DNA from: Calycina herbarum
Taxonomy: Eukaryota > Ascomycota > Leotiomycetes > Helotiales > Pezizellaceae
Assembly (NCBI GenBank): GCA_001414485.1
Contig: LLEY01000156.1
Span: 1-64,000, forward strand
Reading direction: 5' to 3'
Length of the DNA: 64,000 nucleotides
Shown here: one piece after another, positions 11,246 to 24,218 of the stretch
Numbering within the stretch: the stretch's first letter is position 1
Layout of the letters: every line of letters starts with the position of its first letter
Notes under the pieces: generated by a model
Seen by the model: only the letters and a program-made list of their open reading frames with translations
What the model was told of the DNA's origin: nothing
Database searches by the model: none
Translations under genes and position numbers: made by a program

Positions 11246-14200
11246 GTGCCATTCTTTGTTATCCATGGCCCACAACAGACGACTTTGGAAATGACGTTCG
11301 AAGAGCTCGAAATAGAGATCAGAAAAGAGATCCAGGACAAGATTACGAACCAAGACTTTCGGACCGATGATGATGTGACAAGGCTGTGGAATGAGGAGAG
11401 AGTTTCTCAACTCCTGTCAGCTCCAGAGCTAGGCCTGGCGAAGGTAACATCAGCGTGGAACGAAGAGCGGAAGAAAGGTTTCTTGGAGGCTCGGCTCAAG
11501 GTCCTTTCGATACTCATAAAACTCAGATGGAACCGCTTCCACTCTTTCCATCTTCTTTTCTGGGGGGGGAAGGTTCTGAAGTCGAACGGCTGGATAGGAG
11601 CCTGCCATGGAAGAAAGAAACATCGCGACTTTCCTGGGAGTTCAGGATGCTAACTGCTTTTTCCGAGACCAGTGGAATTTTCTCCCTGCTACTATCAAGA
11701 AGCAGGATGAACTTCAATGTTTTGATCTCTACCAGCCGCTTCCATTCGGGTCGGACAAATCGAAACTGCTCTCGAATGGGGCAATGATATCTCGAGTCAC
11801 TGAGGAGTATATCCTGCCGGGTTATTACCAGTACAAGGACGGACGTAAGAACGAGGTATTTATGCTCACAGCCCCAGATCACTTTATTTTGCTGACGGGC
11901 TTGTTTCGTAGTTTGGTGAGCGATGTGCTAGAAATATCATTGAGGACAAGTACTATTAACAAGAAATCAAAAAACCTGGAGCAATCTGGAGAAGCCTCAC
12001 GAGCCAGAGGAGTATCTCGCACTTTCGGGCGATTCTTTACTCTGGCGATCACGAAAGTCCAGACCAAAAATATTCAATAATCATGGATCTGACGCATATG
12101 ACTTTGAACGAACTATTATTTGGAGCTGGGAAGAGTAGTCAGTCTAGCTTATCGGTAACGGTCACGTTAAGGAACTTGTTCCAGGAAGCAGCCGTCCTTG
12201 CTGGCGCATTGGCATTTCTCCACGATGGACTTGAACTCCAAGGAGAGGGGATTGTGGGTTGTTGCCACATGGATCTCAAACCAGACAATATCTTCATCTT
12301 CACAGAACCGAACTGCCCTGTTGGAATATGGAAAATGGCCGATTTTGGAATATCGGCTATCATGAATACCATTGCAACCAAGCGGAAGCGACTTGCTGGT
12401 CCTTATGTTGCCTCAGAAATATGTGAACAGTCAGAAATCATTGGGCGTACAAGCGATATTTGGCCCTATGGATGCATTTTTGTCGAGCTCATAGCCTCCA
12501 GGATGACGGGAGATTCTCACGTCGAAACGTTGCAGCACAAAAGAAGCATGGAGGCGGATGGAGTAACCGCCGCAGTCAATGATTACTTTTACCGAAAGCC
12601 AGAGGGTTTGAATCCCTCCATCCGGGACTGGCTTGATCGAAGCGAGAAGTTCATTGTAACCAATGAACGCAATGCAATGGCAATATGCAAACCACTTCTG
12701 GAGATGATGCTCAACGTAGAGCCAGCCAGACCGAAAGCGAGAATGGTTCGACATGAGTTAAGAAAAGCAACGAAACTGTTGGAGATTGACGTAAACTATA
12801 ATACAGGCACGGCAACAAGTAATGCTCCATCCACTTTGAAAAAACAAATCACCCCGGAACGTAATACTGCGGTCATCGAAAAGGGCTTTTTGCCTTTCAG
12901 AGAGTTTATAAGAAGTGCAGGCCATATGCCGCCAGCAAGCAGGGATCTGCTCAACAAAATAAAAAGCTGGATTCAAGAAGACGACAACGGAAAGAACTTA
13001 CTATGGGAGATACCATACGGCGACGACTCTTTGCAAGCAAAACCTAGTATTATCAAAGGGATGAACCAAGCAGCAACGAATTCTAAAGTCTTTATGGCAT
13101 ATCACAAGTGCGGAGCAGGCACTGGATCAGACCTCACTACAAGAAAGATGATATGCCTCAATAATCTGGTGATATCCCTTGTGTTTCAGCTGTATTCGGA
13201 ACTCGAGAAGGACGAAGATTATGAGAACCCACGAACTCAAACAAAAATCGATTCGATGAGCCATGAACCGACCACAGAGTCAACCCTAAACGGTATCAAA
13301 GTTTTGGGCAACCTCTGGGTGGATGTTCCCGGAAGCTGGATCTGCGTTATTGATGGGTTTCAAAATGCGGAGAGTCGTGACACAACTTTAAATGTTCAAA
13401 TGGTAGAGTATTTTCTGGAAGTCGTATGTCAGGGTTCGAGGAAATTTAGCACTTCTTCAGCTCGGTGCAAAACGCTTTTCACTACCCATGGCAGGAGTTT
13501 GTTCCTCGTCAATACGCCCAACGTCTCGAAAATAGAAGTAATAGATAGGGCCGCTATAGGAGACGACCGTGTATATCTTTTTTTTTTGGCCTGTTTTTGA
13601 GACATTGTCAGAGACGCTCGTTAAACGACATGGCCCCTATTCCGACTCGGGCTATGGCTCGATGCTCTTTCCAGTCGCGCCTGGTACAGAAAATGGTGCT
13701 GATCTTGCTTCAATCCATGATAACCAAAAAAGCAAGCAATCGACGGAACCTACTGTTGATCAAGACGTCAATCAGAAGTCGGGGAATGTCCATATCCTCG
13801 ATGTTGGATCGTCGAAAGTTGACGACAATGATGAAACATTCTCGCAAATCCCAACACAAAAATCACATCAAGAGCATCTTGCTGAAAAGCATATTACTGC
13901 CTTGTTGGCACAAAATGAAGATCTAAGGCCGTTGTAGGAAATCGCTCTAGAGCGAATGGAAAAGGGGCATTTCGTTGACAATTTCCGAAAACTACTAAAG
14001 CGATTTTATCTCGATCTGTTTCAGTCCGCGAATACGAATCTTGAGCATGCAACAGTTCATCTATTGAGGAGCAGGTGGATCCGAGTCAGAATAGCACAAG
14101 ATATCGCTGGTCGATCAAGCCGAAAGAGTGATGAATTTGAAGCTCAACTCATAGGCGACATGCAGGAAGCCGATGTTAATATTGACGAACTAGAAAGCTG

Positions 14201-15722
14201 GATAGCTGGAAATAGCGGTTTAGCTCCACCACAAGAGCCTCAGCATATCACGAGTGACGACTCAGAAGATGGTGCCTCCGAAAGTTATTGGGAAGAAGAA
14301 GAACGAAATGTTGGAAGTGACCTGCTACCAAACGTTACCGAAATGGAGAACTTCTTATTCCAAGGCAACTCATTTCGTTCACTTATAACAAACACTCGTC
14401 TTTTTCTGCTACCTGCATCTCTCGGTCCTCTTTCTCGAGTTCTCATGACGATTCCTTACGATAAAATATCCTTCTCATCTGAAAATAATACTTCTGTCGT
14501 CAATCGAGTCAAAGCGATTGTAGAAGAATACACGGAAGAAAATTGGAATTGGTGGCCTCTACGACCAAGAATGCGATCATTGGAAAAAGAAGTATACTGG
14601 ACATGTGTAAGAATCTCAAGATACAAATTTTAGCAAAGAGGTTTAACAAGGTACAGCATTGCGGCCGCACACAGTGGGCAGAACTTTTGCTATCACAAGC
14701 AAACTCGTATCGGCAGATCTTACAATCAAATAGCTCAACCTCCCTGAAGAATCATCTCTGTCGAACTAGGCAGAGAAAGTCATGGCGCGCCACTTTGAGC
14801 AATATAATCACCCAGATGGTTGGCCCTGTCTCTGCAACAAACCACCAGCCAGCGATACGCGGAATTACTCAACTAGTCACCCCACAGAATGTACACCTTA
14901 GACCAAGTGGCGGCGGAGTACAGCAATCTGTTCATTTCTCCCATGACCCAGCTAGACGTCTTACGAGTAACCAGGATGGAGCTCAAGTTAATCTTGGTCA
15001 GCCACCACAAGCGAAATTGTACCTTCTTTTTGGGGTTAAAGGGCCACGACAAACTAGCACACATAGAGATCAAGTGGTATTTTAACGACAACGCATTTTT
15101 TCAAAGTCTAACGCAGGCTTACAAAAAGCACCGGGGGTTTTGGCGCTACTGGTGTTCAGTTTGGCAACTTGCTTACTGTGATTTTGTTAAGGTTGGTATG
15201 TATGAATCTTCAAATTTTACATTGGCTAACAATGGCAAGTTCAAAAAAGTAAGAGCAAACCGGATAATTCGCCACAGCAAGAGTCTTCCAGAAGATATCG
15301 TATATGAATATCAACCTCGTCCACCCGCAGCAGAAGATCCCCCTATCCTCCCACACGAATTCGAGCTGGCTCTCTCAGCTTGTTCTTCTAAGTGCCCGCT
15401 CTCCGCCTTCCATGATGGCGTACAGCCACCAATTGGGACGTTTGCCATAGAACGGATTCAAAAACGGAAAGGCATGATGCAAGTCCATGGAGACAGCCCA
15501 GAATTTTCGTGGGGTATCCAGGCACAGCACGTCATCTCATTCTGCAGGATGATATTGTACCATATTCTTATCTTTGCTGGTACATTTGGGTTTTGGGCGT
15601 GGTGGTTAGTGAAGCATCCGAACGATTTACAGAATGCAGCTGTGCCACTGACAACAGTTGCGGTGTTTCTTTCGCTGTTTTGGAGCTCGTCGGGGATTTT
15701 AAAGGGGCTAAGACATCGTTAG
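11246..15722 (+). pseudogene. Broken protein-kinase/STAND-like gene with C-terminal membrane segment
   Basis: A large fungal multidomain gene that no longer reads through. Segments in order: an N-terminal helical part (from MTFEELEIEIRKE at 11291); a protein kinase domain whose catalytic loop HMDLKPDNI lies at about 12266-12292, with DFG at about 12341 and an APE-like PYVASE; a segment AYHKCGAGTGSDLTTR and a Walker-B-like WICVIDGF; a linker GPYSDSGYGSM; the conserved block NWNWWPLRPRMR at about 14540; and a C-terminal hydrophobic helix after SWGIQAQHV. Frame changes occur near 11530-11620, 13575 (in a run of nine T), 14600 and 15030. In-frame stops lie at 11909-11911, 11957-11959 and 13935-13937. 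The glycine loop region is not intact. Clearly decayed rather than merely spliced. Confidence 0.8.
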
Positions 15723-16074
15723 GATTTTCACAGCGAAATAGGGGAGCGTATTGCCTTATGCTAGCAGATACCTACAACTTAGATTCTAGTCTCTTCGAAT
15801 CCTTCTGTAATTGTCATATAATGAATTATGGTGGATCAACTTGGCTTAGTCTTTCCCTGATCTCATTGGTATCCGAAATATTCTAGAAAAGACCAGCGTA
15901 AAGGCTGTCCGCGAGCTTGAGGAAATACGAGCTCGAGGAAATACGAGCTCGCTAATACTCTCAAAACAAGAGGACTTTTTGCAATTTGACTAGACAAATT
16001 GCCCCAATGAATCAATTGTATATTATTTCTTGCAACTGTTACAACAACAATTATTCATTTTATAGCCTTCATCC
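15723..16074. other. Intergenic, 16-bp tandem duplication
   Basis: No gene is seen. A perfect head-to-tail duplication of a 16-base unit (gaggaaatacgagctc) occupies 15919-15950. Confidence 0.45.
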
Positions 16075-16441
16075 TCAAGTGCCCCGCCGATTCCAACAAT
16101 AACACTTCTTATACACTTCCTCCTGGCCATTTCCATTTATCACGCAGAATACTTCACCACCATAATCTGCAGTACAGCGTACTCGAGTGTTTTTCCAATG
16201 TCTGACTGCGTTGGGGAAATGTGAGTGGTGCTCTGGTGGTGGACAATCTGGATTTTGACATTCTAGGGTGAGGGTTTCTGTTTGGAGCGTTTTTAGGCCG
16301 TTGGGGTAGGTGTTTTGCCAGTTGCATACTTTACTGTGTTAGTTGGAACTTTGGTAGGAATTTTGTTTGTGGAGGGACTGAGTAGGAGGGTATACCGCAG
16401 CAGACCCATGCCCACCCTGTTTTCTCTTTTGATGGATCCAT
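16075..16441 (-). CDS. Small cysteine-rich protein, unknown function
   Basis: Two exons, 16396-16441 and 16075-16328, with a 67-nt intron (16329-16395, GTATAC...CTAAC...AAAG); in phase they give 99 aa. The start is ATG at 16441; a TAA lies a few codons upstream in the same frame. The protein begins MDPSKEKTGWAWVCCVCNWQ and contains eight more-or-less paired cysteines (CCVC, then ECQNPDC, VRC, EVFC and KKCYCW) plus a PPPEHHSHF stretch. The spacing suggests a zinc-ribbon-like or disulphide fold. No signal peptide is seen, so an intracellular metal-binding protein is more likely than an effector. The exons are too short to stand out as open frames; the call rests on phase-consistent splicing and the cysteine pattern. 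Confidence 0.68.
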
Positions 16442-18102
16442 TTTGAAGAACTGGTATTGGTGTAAGGAACCTTAATCTCATAGGAAGTAATGGGGGTTTT
16501 GAGTGGACCATCTTTGTTATAGGATATCATATTCTTTGTTTGGCGAGGGGAAGCTGGAATAAAGAGGGTTATGCGAAGAATATTCTCTAAGCATTTAGCT
16601 ATCTTCTTTGTTCATCTTTAGTGCACGAGGTATTGAGAAAAGTAGGTTCTTGTGTCGCTGGAAAGAGCCGGAAGTAAGTTGTTGTTACTCGGAGGCGCAT
16701 TATATACTAATACTTGTGTTTATTCTATTGACTCGGTAGCAAAATAAATCGACAAATGGAAAGTAGGCATTCCAAAGGGATTGGCTCTTTCGAGAAGTGG
16801 GCTTTATTTAAGACGAAAGGGAATTATTCCAAGCTAAGCGAGGTTCATGGCAATCTGGACCTGGAAGTTTCGGTTCATTTTGGAGCAAAACAGTTTGAAG
16901 AATAGATGTCACGAGAAAATGGGGTCACATGACACCTCATTTTCCCTGTATATATAGCAGAGTTTTCACCTCCAAATACAAGGCTCCTTAGAGCGTTTTC
17001 AACCCAATTTTGTACGTGACAATAGAATAGCAAGAAAGTTGTAATATAGTAGTGACTCTGGTGATGTGATAAATTTTCCATATGTATGATTACCATGAGA
17101 GGTTGTAGCAACAAAAACTTGATCCAGCCCACACTAAGCTTTCCAGTACTTAAGCGAAATTATGACTTAATGCCGTGCATACCTCATTTAGATTCTTGTC
17201 AATGTATCGCGTTGAAGTCGAAAACTACTGCATCAAGGAGAGATTTTGATTCGATTGAGGAAAATAGATACAATAGCATTTGTTGAGAGCTACATGGATG
17301 CCATTGAGGCGATCAAAAATTCGTCAGTTTTCTCACGTGTCATTGGGCCAGTCAGAACGTGCAAGCTTTGCGAAGTTTATACTTTAGCCAAGCGGCCTTA
17401 GTGAAGTCATAAATTCAAAGTGATTGCGTGAGAAATGATAGGTTTGATCAATACCGGGCGGGGAGAGCAATTCAAGTAACAAGATGGTTTGTGAGGTTTC
17501 CAAAGTACTTGGCAAGTCGAGATTGTAGAGAGTTGGGTTGATTGAGTAGAATTAAATAACATGGCTTGAAATAATCTAAATTATTAGAAAAAACTGCGAT
17601 GGAATTCGAGAGTGATGGAAACTTCAAGAATTAAAAGCAAATGCTGCAATACCCTAGTAAAATCTAAATGGCAATGCAATATTGAGAGTAGAGCTACATT
17701 GTTAATACACACCGATTAGGACTAAGAGTTTATCTGCCTTTAGCTTGTGATAAGTTCCAGATAGTTGAGCGAAACTCAAATTGATCAATGGGTATTTGAT
17801 CTGGGTTGGATACTGGGGAGGACATCTCCGCAAGGTAAAACAAGAAGGTGCCCAAGTATCCTCAAATCGCACCTACCGTCACACAGACCGTCGCCCTCCC
17901 ACCCCTGTCATTCGCACCTTCCCTTCCATCACTGGGAAGGAAAAGATAAAGTAACTGCCCTCCCCCGAGGACTTTCCCAGCCTTTTCCGTACCGAAACTC
18001 CTCGAGCCTCATACCTTTTCTCAGCCTCGATCGACCGATCCCCCACCACAAGCTCATCGTCAGCCTCACTTTCCGAACGCCCGCATATCGCCCTCCAATA
18101 CG
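16442..18102. other. Intergenic
   Basis: No gene is seen. A tatatata-like box lies at about 16952-16960 and G/A-rich stretches follow, but nothing with coding character. The last 200 bases are C-rich and probably the promoter/leader of the zinc-finger gene. Confidence 0.4.
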
Positions 18103-19208
18103 ATGGAGGACAACTATCAACTTCCTTGGCTGCCTATGGACGACGCCGACTTCAATATCGACTGGAGCCTTTCATTGGAGGGCGACTTGGACACTAGGTG
18201 AGTTTTTTTTTAAACATGCTGATTGGAGGGCGACACAGTAGCTTTTATTCAATCGCCGCAACACAAGCCCCACTCAGCGAATCACAGCCCAGCTCACTGG
18301 AGAAATTCGCAAATGAAAACAAGTCAGCAACACCAGCCGCCGACTCCAGAGACGCGGATACCCACAAGATAGGACCCCGGGGCAAGGTTACCAAACCTAG
18401 GCTACGGTGCAACCATCCTGGTTGTAGCCAGACATTTCCACGAAACTTTGAACTCAACAGACATCAAGACAATGTTCACCAGCGTAGGGGTATATACCTC
18501 TGCCCAGTATTTGGCTGCAAGCGTGCCGACGACCCACTTCCTAGAGCAGACAAGCTCAGAGAACATTATCGCAAGGAGCACCAAGATGCCACGGATACGG
18601 ACCAATTCCTTTGTTTCTTCAAAGACTGCAGAGATGGCCCTTTTACCCGTGCGGAGTTGAAGGACCATCTCAATCAGCAGCAAAGAAGACAATCCCATAG
18701 AGAACCTTATCTGGAAATCATCCTCAAGGCTCTCGTGGCCTTTGGCTGGCATCAAACCCCCATTGGATATGGCAACTACCACATCGATGATTCTGATGCA
18801 TGCCCTCTTTCCTTTTGGGGATGTGCCTATCGAGCACTTGACTCACCCAACACATGGCGCGCTCACTTGGAAAAGCATGATTTGATAGATCGATCGAGGG
18901 GTTATTTGGCAACTAGACGCCATAAGTCGTCCATATGGATAGAGAGGGGGGAGGTAATGTGCTCAATTTGCGATTGGACCAGAAAGACTTCCATCGAACC
19001 TTTCTTGGACCATTTGCAAACTCACTCAGAACTCGAAAAGTTTGCCAGAATGACAACGCTGTCTGAGACCTTGAGCCCTTGGCTGACCGGCATCGAATGG
19101 ACGCTCCACCCCGTCATTCGAGATCTAAGGGTACAGCTCAGCGACAACGACAGGGCTAAAATGCAGAGTATCATCGAAAAGGTGACCTACAACAACTCGG
19201 GCATCTAG
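18103..19208 (+). CDS. C2H2 zinc-finger protein
   Basis: Exon 1 is 18103-18197 (MEDNYQLPWLPMDDADF...), exon 2 runs to a TAG at 19206-19208. The donor GTGAGT at 18198 is clear. The acceptor is either 18238 (41-nt intron with branch CTGAT) or 18277 (80 nt); both keep the frame, giving about 354 or 341 aa. C2H2 fingers are readable: CNHPGC...HQDNVH, CPVFGCKRADD...HYRKEH, CFFKDC...H, CPLSFWGC...HLEKH and CSICDW...HLQTH. The first two have near-canonical C-X4-C and H-X4-H spacing. Probably a nuclear DNA-binding protein; target unknown. The C-terminal about 50 residues carry no finger. Confidence 0.82.
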
Positions 19209-20062
19209 CGAGGCATATTCGTCAAGAGAAGTAGTTCTCAAGAGTTCTGAAAACTGTTTCTCTCATGTCATATCCCCAGAGTTCTCGATCGATACACCTT
19301 CTTTCTTCCATCGCCCAACACTTATATCAACTCGATATCACCACAGTGCCAACAAACAAGGCGCAATCCTCTGTACTTGCAGTATCACCAGGATCCGGGC
19401 CTTTGATGGCGCCTATTTCTTCTGCGCGCTCCTTCTACGCCTTTGCTCCTTGGGTTTCTCCAATACTATCAAAATGTCAACAAAAAACACTTCCATTTAA
19501 ACACAAACAAGCGAAACAACAAGCAAAATCTTTGCACTTGCAATTTTTACGACACTTGCGACCCCTCAACTCCAACATTCCCCTTCCAACGCTCTAGTCT
19601 TCGATCTTTCTCAGAAAACCAGCAATATCATCGCCAAAAAGGGCCTTCAACAGCACCTACATAAACATCTCATCTCGTATACTTGCTTGATTTTCTTCGT
19701 TTAGGATTATCCTATTTTGATGTTACCGGATTTCGTTGGCTGTTTTTCTTTTACTTGATTTTGTCTCGAGGAATAGGAGGCATGAAAAGGGAGCGACTTC
19801 AACACCGCTAAACCACCAGCACACAACCTAAAATCTTTCAACATACCGTCAGCAGTGGGAACTCGGATACATTCGGGGACTATTGGATTCATGTACTTTC
19901 TTTCCTTCTGTTTGGTTTGCAATCTCTTGGGGGCGTTTTTGATTTCTCAGATGGTTGGACAGTTCAACCCCGTCCATCCATCTATAGCGACAGATAATAA
20001 AAAGTGATTTTATTTTCTAACAAAGTGTCTGTCTATTGCAAATATCGTGACAATCGGATCCC
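19209..20062. other. Convergent intergenic
   Basis: Between two convergent genes. A few short open frames occur but none has coding character; probably 3' untranslated sequence of both neighbours. Confidence 0.4.
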
Positions 20063-22217
20063 TCAGCACTTGAGGAAAATACCTTTCCTCGCCTCGCTCT
20101 GTCGCACCTCGAACATAACCTGTATACCTACAAACAACACACCCCACGCTGAGACCAAAAATGCCATGCCTGTAACGCCGTTAGTATTCCCCTATTATAA
20201 TCATAAAACAAGGCAGGGAGAGACAGGAAGAGAAAAAGACGGAGGAAGGGAAGGAGCAACTTGCCAGAATAATCCTTAAAAATCCCATGAATAATACTCT
20301 TCAACCCATCAACCCCCACCGCAAACCCCACCAAATTAGCAATCATCATCATCATCAAATTGCCCACCGCCCCAAACCCACAAAGTACCCTATAAGCCGT
20401 CTTATTATCCTCCCATTTCTTCTCGGGAAACACATATCCAGCAATAATCTCCGGTAACATGAACAACACGATAAGCCACCCCCATACCAACAAATTGAGG
20501 GAGATATCATGCCATAATGCTACGAAGGTAAAAACGATGACGAAGTTGAATATCGTTTGCAGTCGACCGACCCAGCCGCTTGAAGAGCGGCCTCCGAGAG
20601 GGACGTAGATGTAGCGGATCAACCACTTGTTGTAGGATTTGTGCCAACCGCGCCAGAAGGCTACGGTGGAGGGGTTGTTGGAGAGGCATCGGATCATATT
20701 TTCCGGTGGGTCAATGCCGTCTACGAGGGCCCAGAGACGGAACAATCGCCATGGTAGGAGGAGCTTGAGCCAAAGGACGTGGAGATTGAAATAGGAAAGG
20801 AGGGATAGTTGGGCCGGGGTGTAGTCGGACCAATTAGGGTTTCCTTTGGAGATTGCGACGCAGTAATCGAAATGGAGGACTAGTTCCATTGCGAGGAGGG
20901 TGAGGAGAAAACGGATCCCATATTTAATTGTGCGCCCGGTTTCGATGCTCTTGGGAGGATATCGGAGCTGGGAGACGTAGTCGTTGAAGGTTAGGATTGG
21001 GCCGGCGATGTAGAGGGGGGCGTAAATGGAGTAGGCCAGGTAGTTGCGGAAATTGTAGTCGTTTGTGTTGGCGGGGATGGTGACACGGTCTCTTTCGGAT
21101 AAGTTGGAAGCATCGAGTTGTTTCTTCTTTAAAGTATTAGTGATTGCAAAACTAACTTTGCCATCAGGGAACAAACCTCTAATGGGCTTCCTCCTCTTTG
21201 GTTGAGACTCCAATAGTAGTCCATGTTGAAACTTATCAATCTCAAAACTGACATATTGAATCCAATATGCCATCTCGGCATGATCCCACTATGTCCATCC
21301 AACCAACGACACCACTCAATCATTACACCACCTGATTCTTCCGGCCAAACGAAAGAAGCTAATTTCGCAAATTGATATCCATCCGATATTTCGTTTGCGA
21401 AAAGGATTCCAATATTGAAAATCCAGGTCACAGCTGGAATATATTTTCGAGGCACGCTCGTGAGCAATGTATAGTTGATGTATAGAATTATCAAGATCTT
21501 GAAGACGGAGAATCCATGCAGAGCCCCCAAAAACACGAGAGCAAATCCAAAATCAAATGATGCCCGCTGAACAAGGCGGGCGTCCCCTTCCGCCGCAGAA
21601 ACGTATGTGCCATTCGACCGCGGGGAACCGGTTTGGGTTGGTAAAGGGCGTATGGCATTGTAGATTTTGCGAACGAGAGGATGTAGAGCCAGCAGGGTGG
21701 CAAGGTAGGGAATGTTTCTTCGGAAAGTAAAATATTGGGCGTCAGATATATCCTGTCGACTGTTAGGAGCCAGAAAACTAGTTTGCATCTGTTGAGACCT
21801 ACAATCTTGCGCCCCGGTACCCATCCGGGTGACAGCCATGGCTCGTATTTATGATAGTTTGGATCCGAAGCTACACAAATGTCAGAGGCAAGCTGACAGC
21901 GGTTTCCCCCCTAAAATATACTAACGTCTTGACACATCGTATGCGATCCAGAACATATATGGTACAATGGTAATAAACACGAAGTAGTAGAAGTAGAATT
22001 CGAGTGTATTCCATTTAGACGGTTGCGCTACCGGATTCCCACGGCGGTCCGTCTTGACACCAATTCCCGGAATGGAATCATCTCGTTTTGAGCCTGATGT
22101 CGCAGGGTCGCCTCGTGCATCTATGACAGTTTTGTATGAGGTACCTGAAGAAGTGGTAAATCGGGTATCGATTGTATCGAGAGCATAAATGCTCTTTATG
22201 TAGGAGAATATGCTCAT
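20063..22217 (-). CDS. GUP1: MBOAT O-acyltransferase, GUP1-type
   Basis: Five exons (21926-22217, 21803-21870, 21177-21752, 20265-21126, 20063-20169) join in phase to 634 aa. Members of this family in yeast remodel the lipid of GPI anchors and were first linked to glycerol uptake; they are multipass ER membrane proteins. Family hallmarks are visible: WHKSYNKWLIRYIYVPLGG (conserved His about residue 474) and FTFVALWHDISLNLL (active-site-type His about 518), plus YHKYEPWLSPGW and FNMDYYWS near the N-terminal half. The start MSIFSYIKSIYALDT at 22217 is preferred to an in-frame ATG at 22274 because it matches how the family usually begins. The last intron (20170-20264) starts with GCAAGT, a GC-AG intron; only this choice gives the expected ending LFVGIQVMFEVRQ...LKC. 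No damage is seen. Confidence 0.93.
20170..20264 (-). other. GC-AG intron of the GUP1-type gene
   Basis: The donor reads G|GCAAGT and the acceptor TTACAG. Using the neighbouring GT (GTTGCT) instead would shift the frame and lose the conserved C-terminal tail. Confidence 0.8.
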
Positions 22218-24218
22218 CCCGAGGTCATCGAGTCGTTGAGGCTGGGCGGGAAGGAGGAAGAGACAGACAGCCACCCAGAAGAGTAGGTATATTCGCAGAA
22301 ATTCCCAAGGCGGAGGGGACCGAAAGGAGTGTGTGGAATTAGTTGTGGACAGCTACTCCGAAAATTGAAGCTGTTGACGTGGAGCAAGAAATCAGGGGAC
22401 GATGAGAAATTCCTCAATGCGGCGGTATAGTGTAGGGACCCCCTGTCAAGCTAAAAATAACTGACCTCGGTCGAACTTCAGCCAATACCTTTCGAATCCA
22501 TTTCAAAAATCAACACAATTGTTTTCATGACTTCAATTCAGAAGCCTTTTTTTATCCTTTCAACATCGCAGATTTCTTCTTCTTCTTCTTCTTCTTCTTC
22601 TTCTCACTTTGTGCCTTTCATTTAAAAGGGACTCTCTAAGGAATTTGCTAGTTGAGTTCCAATCTTTGTTTTGTTCAGTTTCTATTAGATGATTTTTGGT
22701 AACACGGAATGATATTTCTGGGCGGAGGCTAAATGATTATTTTTGCCTCTCAGTTAGCTGAGTTATAAAGTCGGGTTGCAATTTTGGCTTGCGTTTTTTG
22801 GACGGCGAGAATGAATATTGAGGTTCTTTTCAACAATGCTAAGAGAGTAAAAAGCTCATGGGGGAGGTTAGAACATGGTATTTCAAGGAAGAAATTATTC
22901 GAGTGCCATATTAGCTAGCTTTTAGTGAAAATGAGAGCATAAAAAGACATCTTACAGTTCAGAGTTCATGGGAAGGCCCATACTCTTGGTGGACAGGAAA
23001 AGCGGCTGTAAAAAGCTCGTTGTTGTTAGATTTCTGGTACAATTTAATTAAACCGAGTTAATATTCTAAAACCGTTCCAAGTATCTAGGGCAATTACTTT
23101 GAATTGCCCTGAAGAGTTAGAACAATGAGCAGGTACGAACCTGAGATTCATTGTCACTATTGCGCTCACGTTTATTGTAGTATCACCCACGGCGGCGACT
23201 CGGCCCGCCCCCCCCCACTTTTCCTTTTCACCAGCAGCACCCATGGAGATATCTTCCTCCTCCAACTTTTGCCAGCAATCAGCTCTTCTCTTCCTTCTCT
23301 TCATGCCCAGCCTCAGTGGTGTTCGGCGCTGTCAGAAATTCTCGGCATAGCGAACGCGTATGGTGGTTTTCAGGGTTCAGTCGAGGCGCGTCATGATCAG
23401 GCCACTTTTTCAATCGTATGTCCCGTCTTTGAATCAACCCCTCTATGGATTCCCCTCCAGCCGGGGAGAGACGCTTGACCTCCGTATTCCAATAATGTTG
23501 TTCCCCAAGGACTTGAAAGAGTAGTCCACAAGAGGATAGTACGGGTGTAAAAAGAAGAAGTTTTCTTCGCGCAGAATTCCCGAGTAACATCCCAGTGCAA
23601 CATCGTGGAGCAGTAGTCAACGGGTTGCATATGCATAACAAGCGTGTCACCAGAGAATCCGCATAATCGGGTTGTGTGTTCCCTACAATCGACAATAAAT
23701 TAAATCAAGTTTGGTACGTGGGTTGGTACGTGAAAGGCGATGCGGATGGCACCGAGAGGCATGTTCTTCTCGTCACCCCATCTTCACGAATTCCCGGCCC
23801 TTTCTCGCATCGAGACAATCTAGAGCGCTACTGCACCAGTAGCAAGAAATATCTCGAAATGTCTTCGCGTATTCCATTCCATCAGACCACTTTATCTCCT
23901 GGTTGAAGTCGCCTCTTCTCAGCCTATCAACACTTGGCGTTGCCTTCCTAGACCCCCCTCTATTGACTGACTATGGACATTGTGCCCCTCCAACAGATTC
24001 TTTAAAAGGTAACCACTGCCACTTTGCATTGATATTTTCTCAGACCATTCAATCAACATCTTTGATAAAGACATCTCAACGATCCATCTTTGAAGGATCA
24101 TCAAATTCACCAATAGCACTGCTCACATTCATTGCGAGCACACTTACCCCTCCTTCTTCCTTTAGAGGATTCCAAACCACCTTCCTGCTCTCAACAACCC
24201 CTCAAACCACCGCCCATC
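22218..24218. other. Divergent intergenic with microsatellite
   Basis: About 2 kb between two divergent genes. A (TTC)n microsatellite of about 11 units spans 22574-22604. 23050-23140 resembles the dispersed repeat seen near 6.9-7.05 kb. A C-rich run lies at about 23206-23217. The 150 bases before the phosphoketolase start are C/T-rich, usual for strongly expressed fungal genes. No gene could be supported. Confidence 0.45.

Noticed and set aside
19265..19664. Open frames between the zinc-finger and GUP1-type genes
   Set aside because: No motif, two overlapping frames, and the position fits 3' untranslated sequence.
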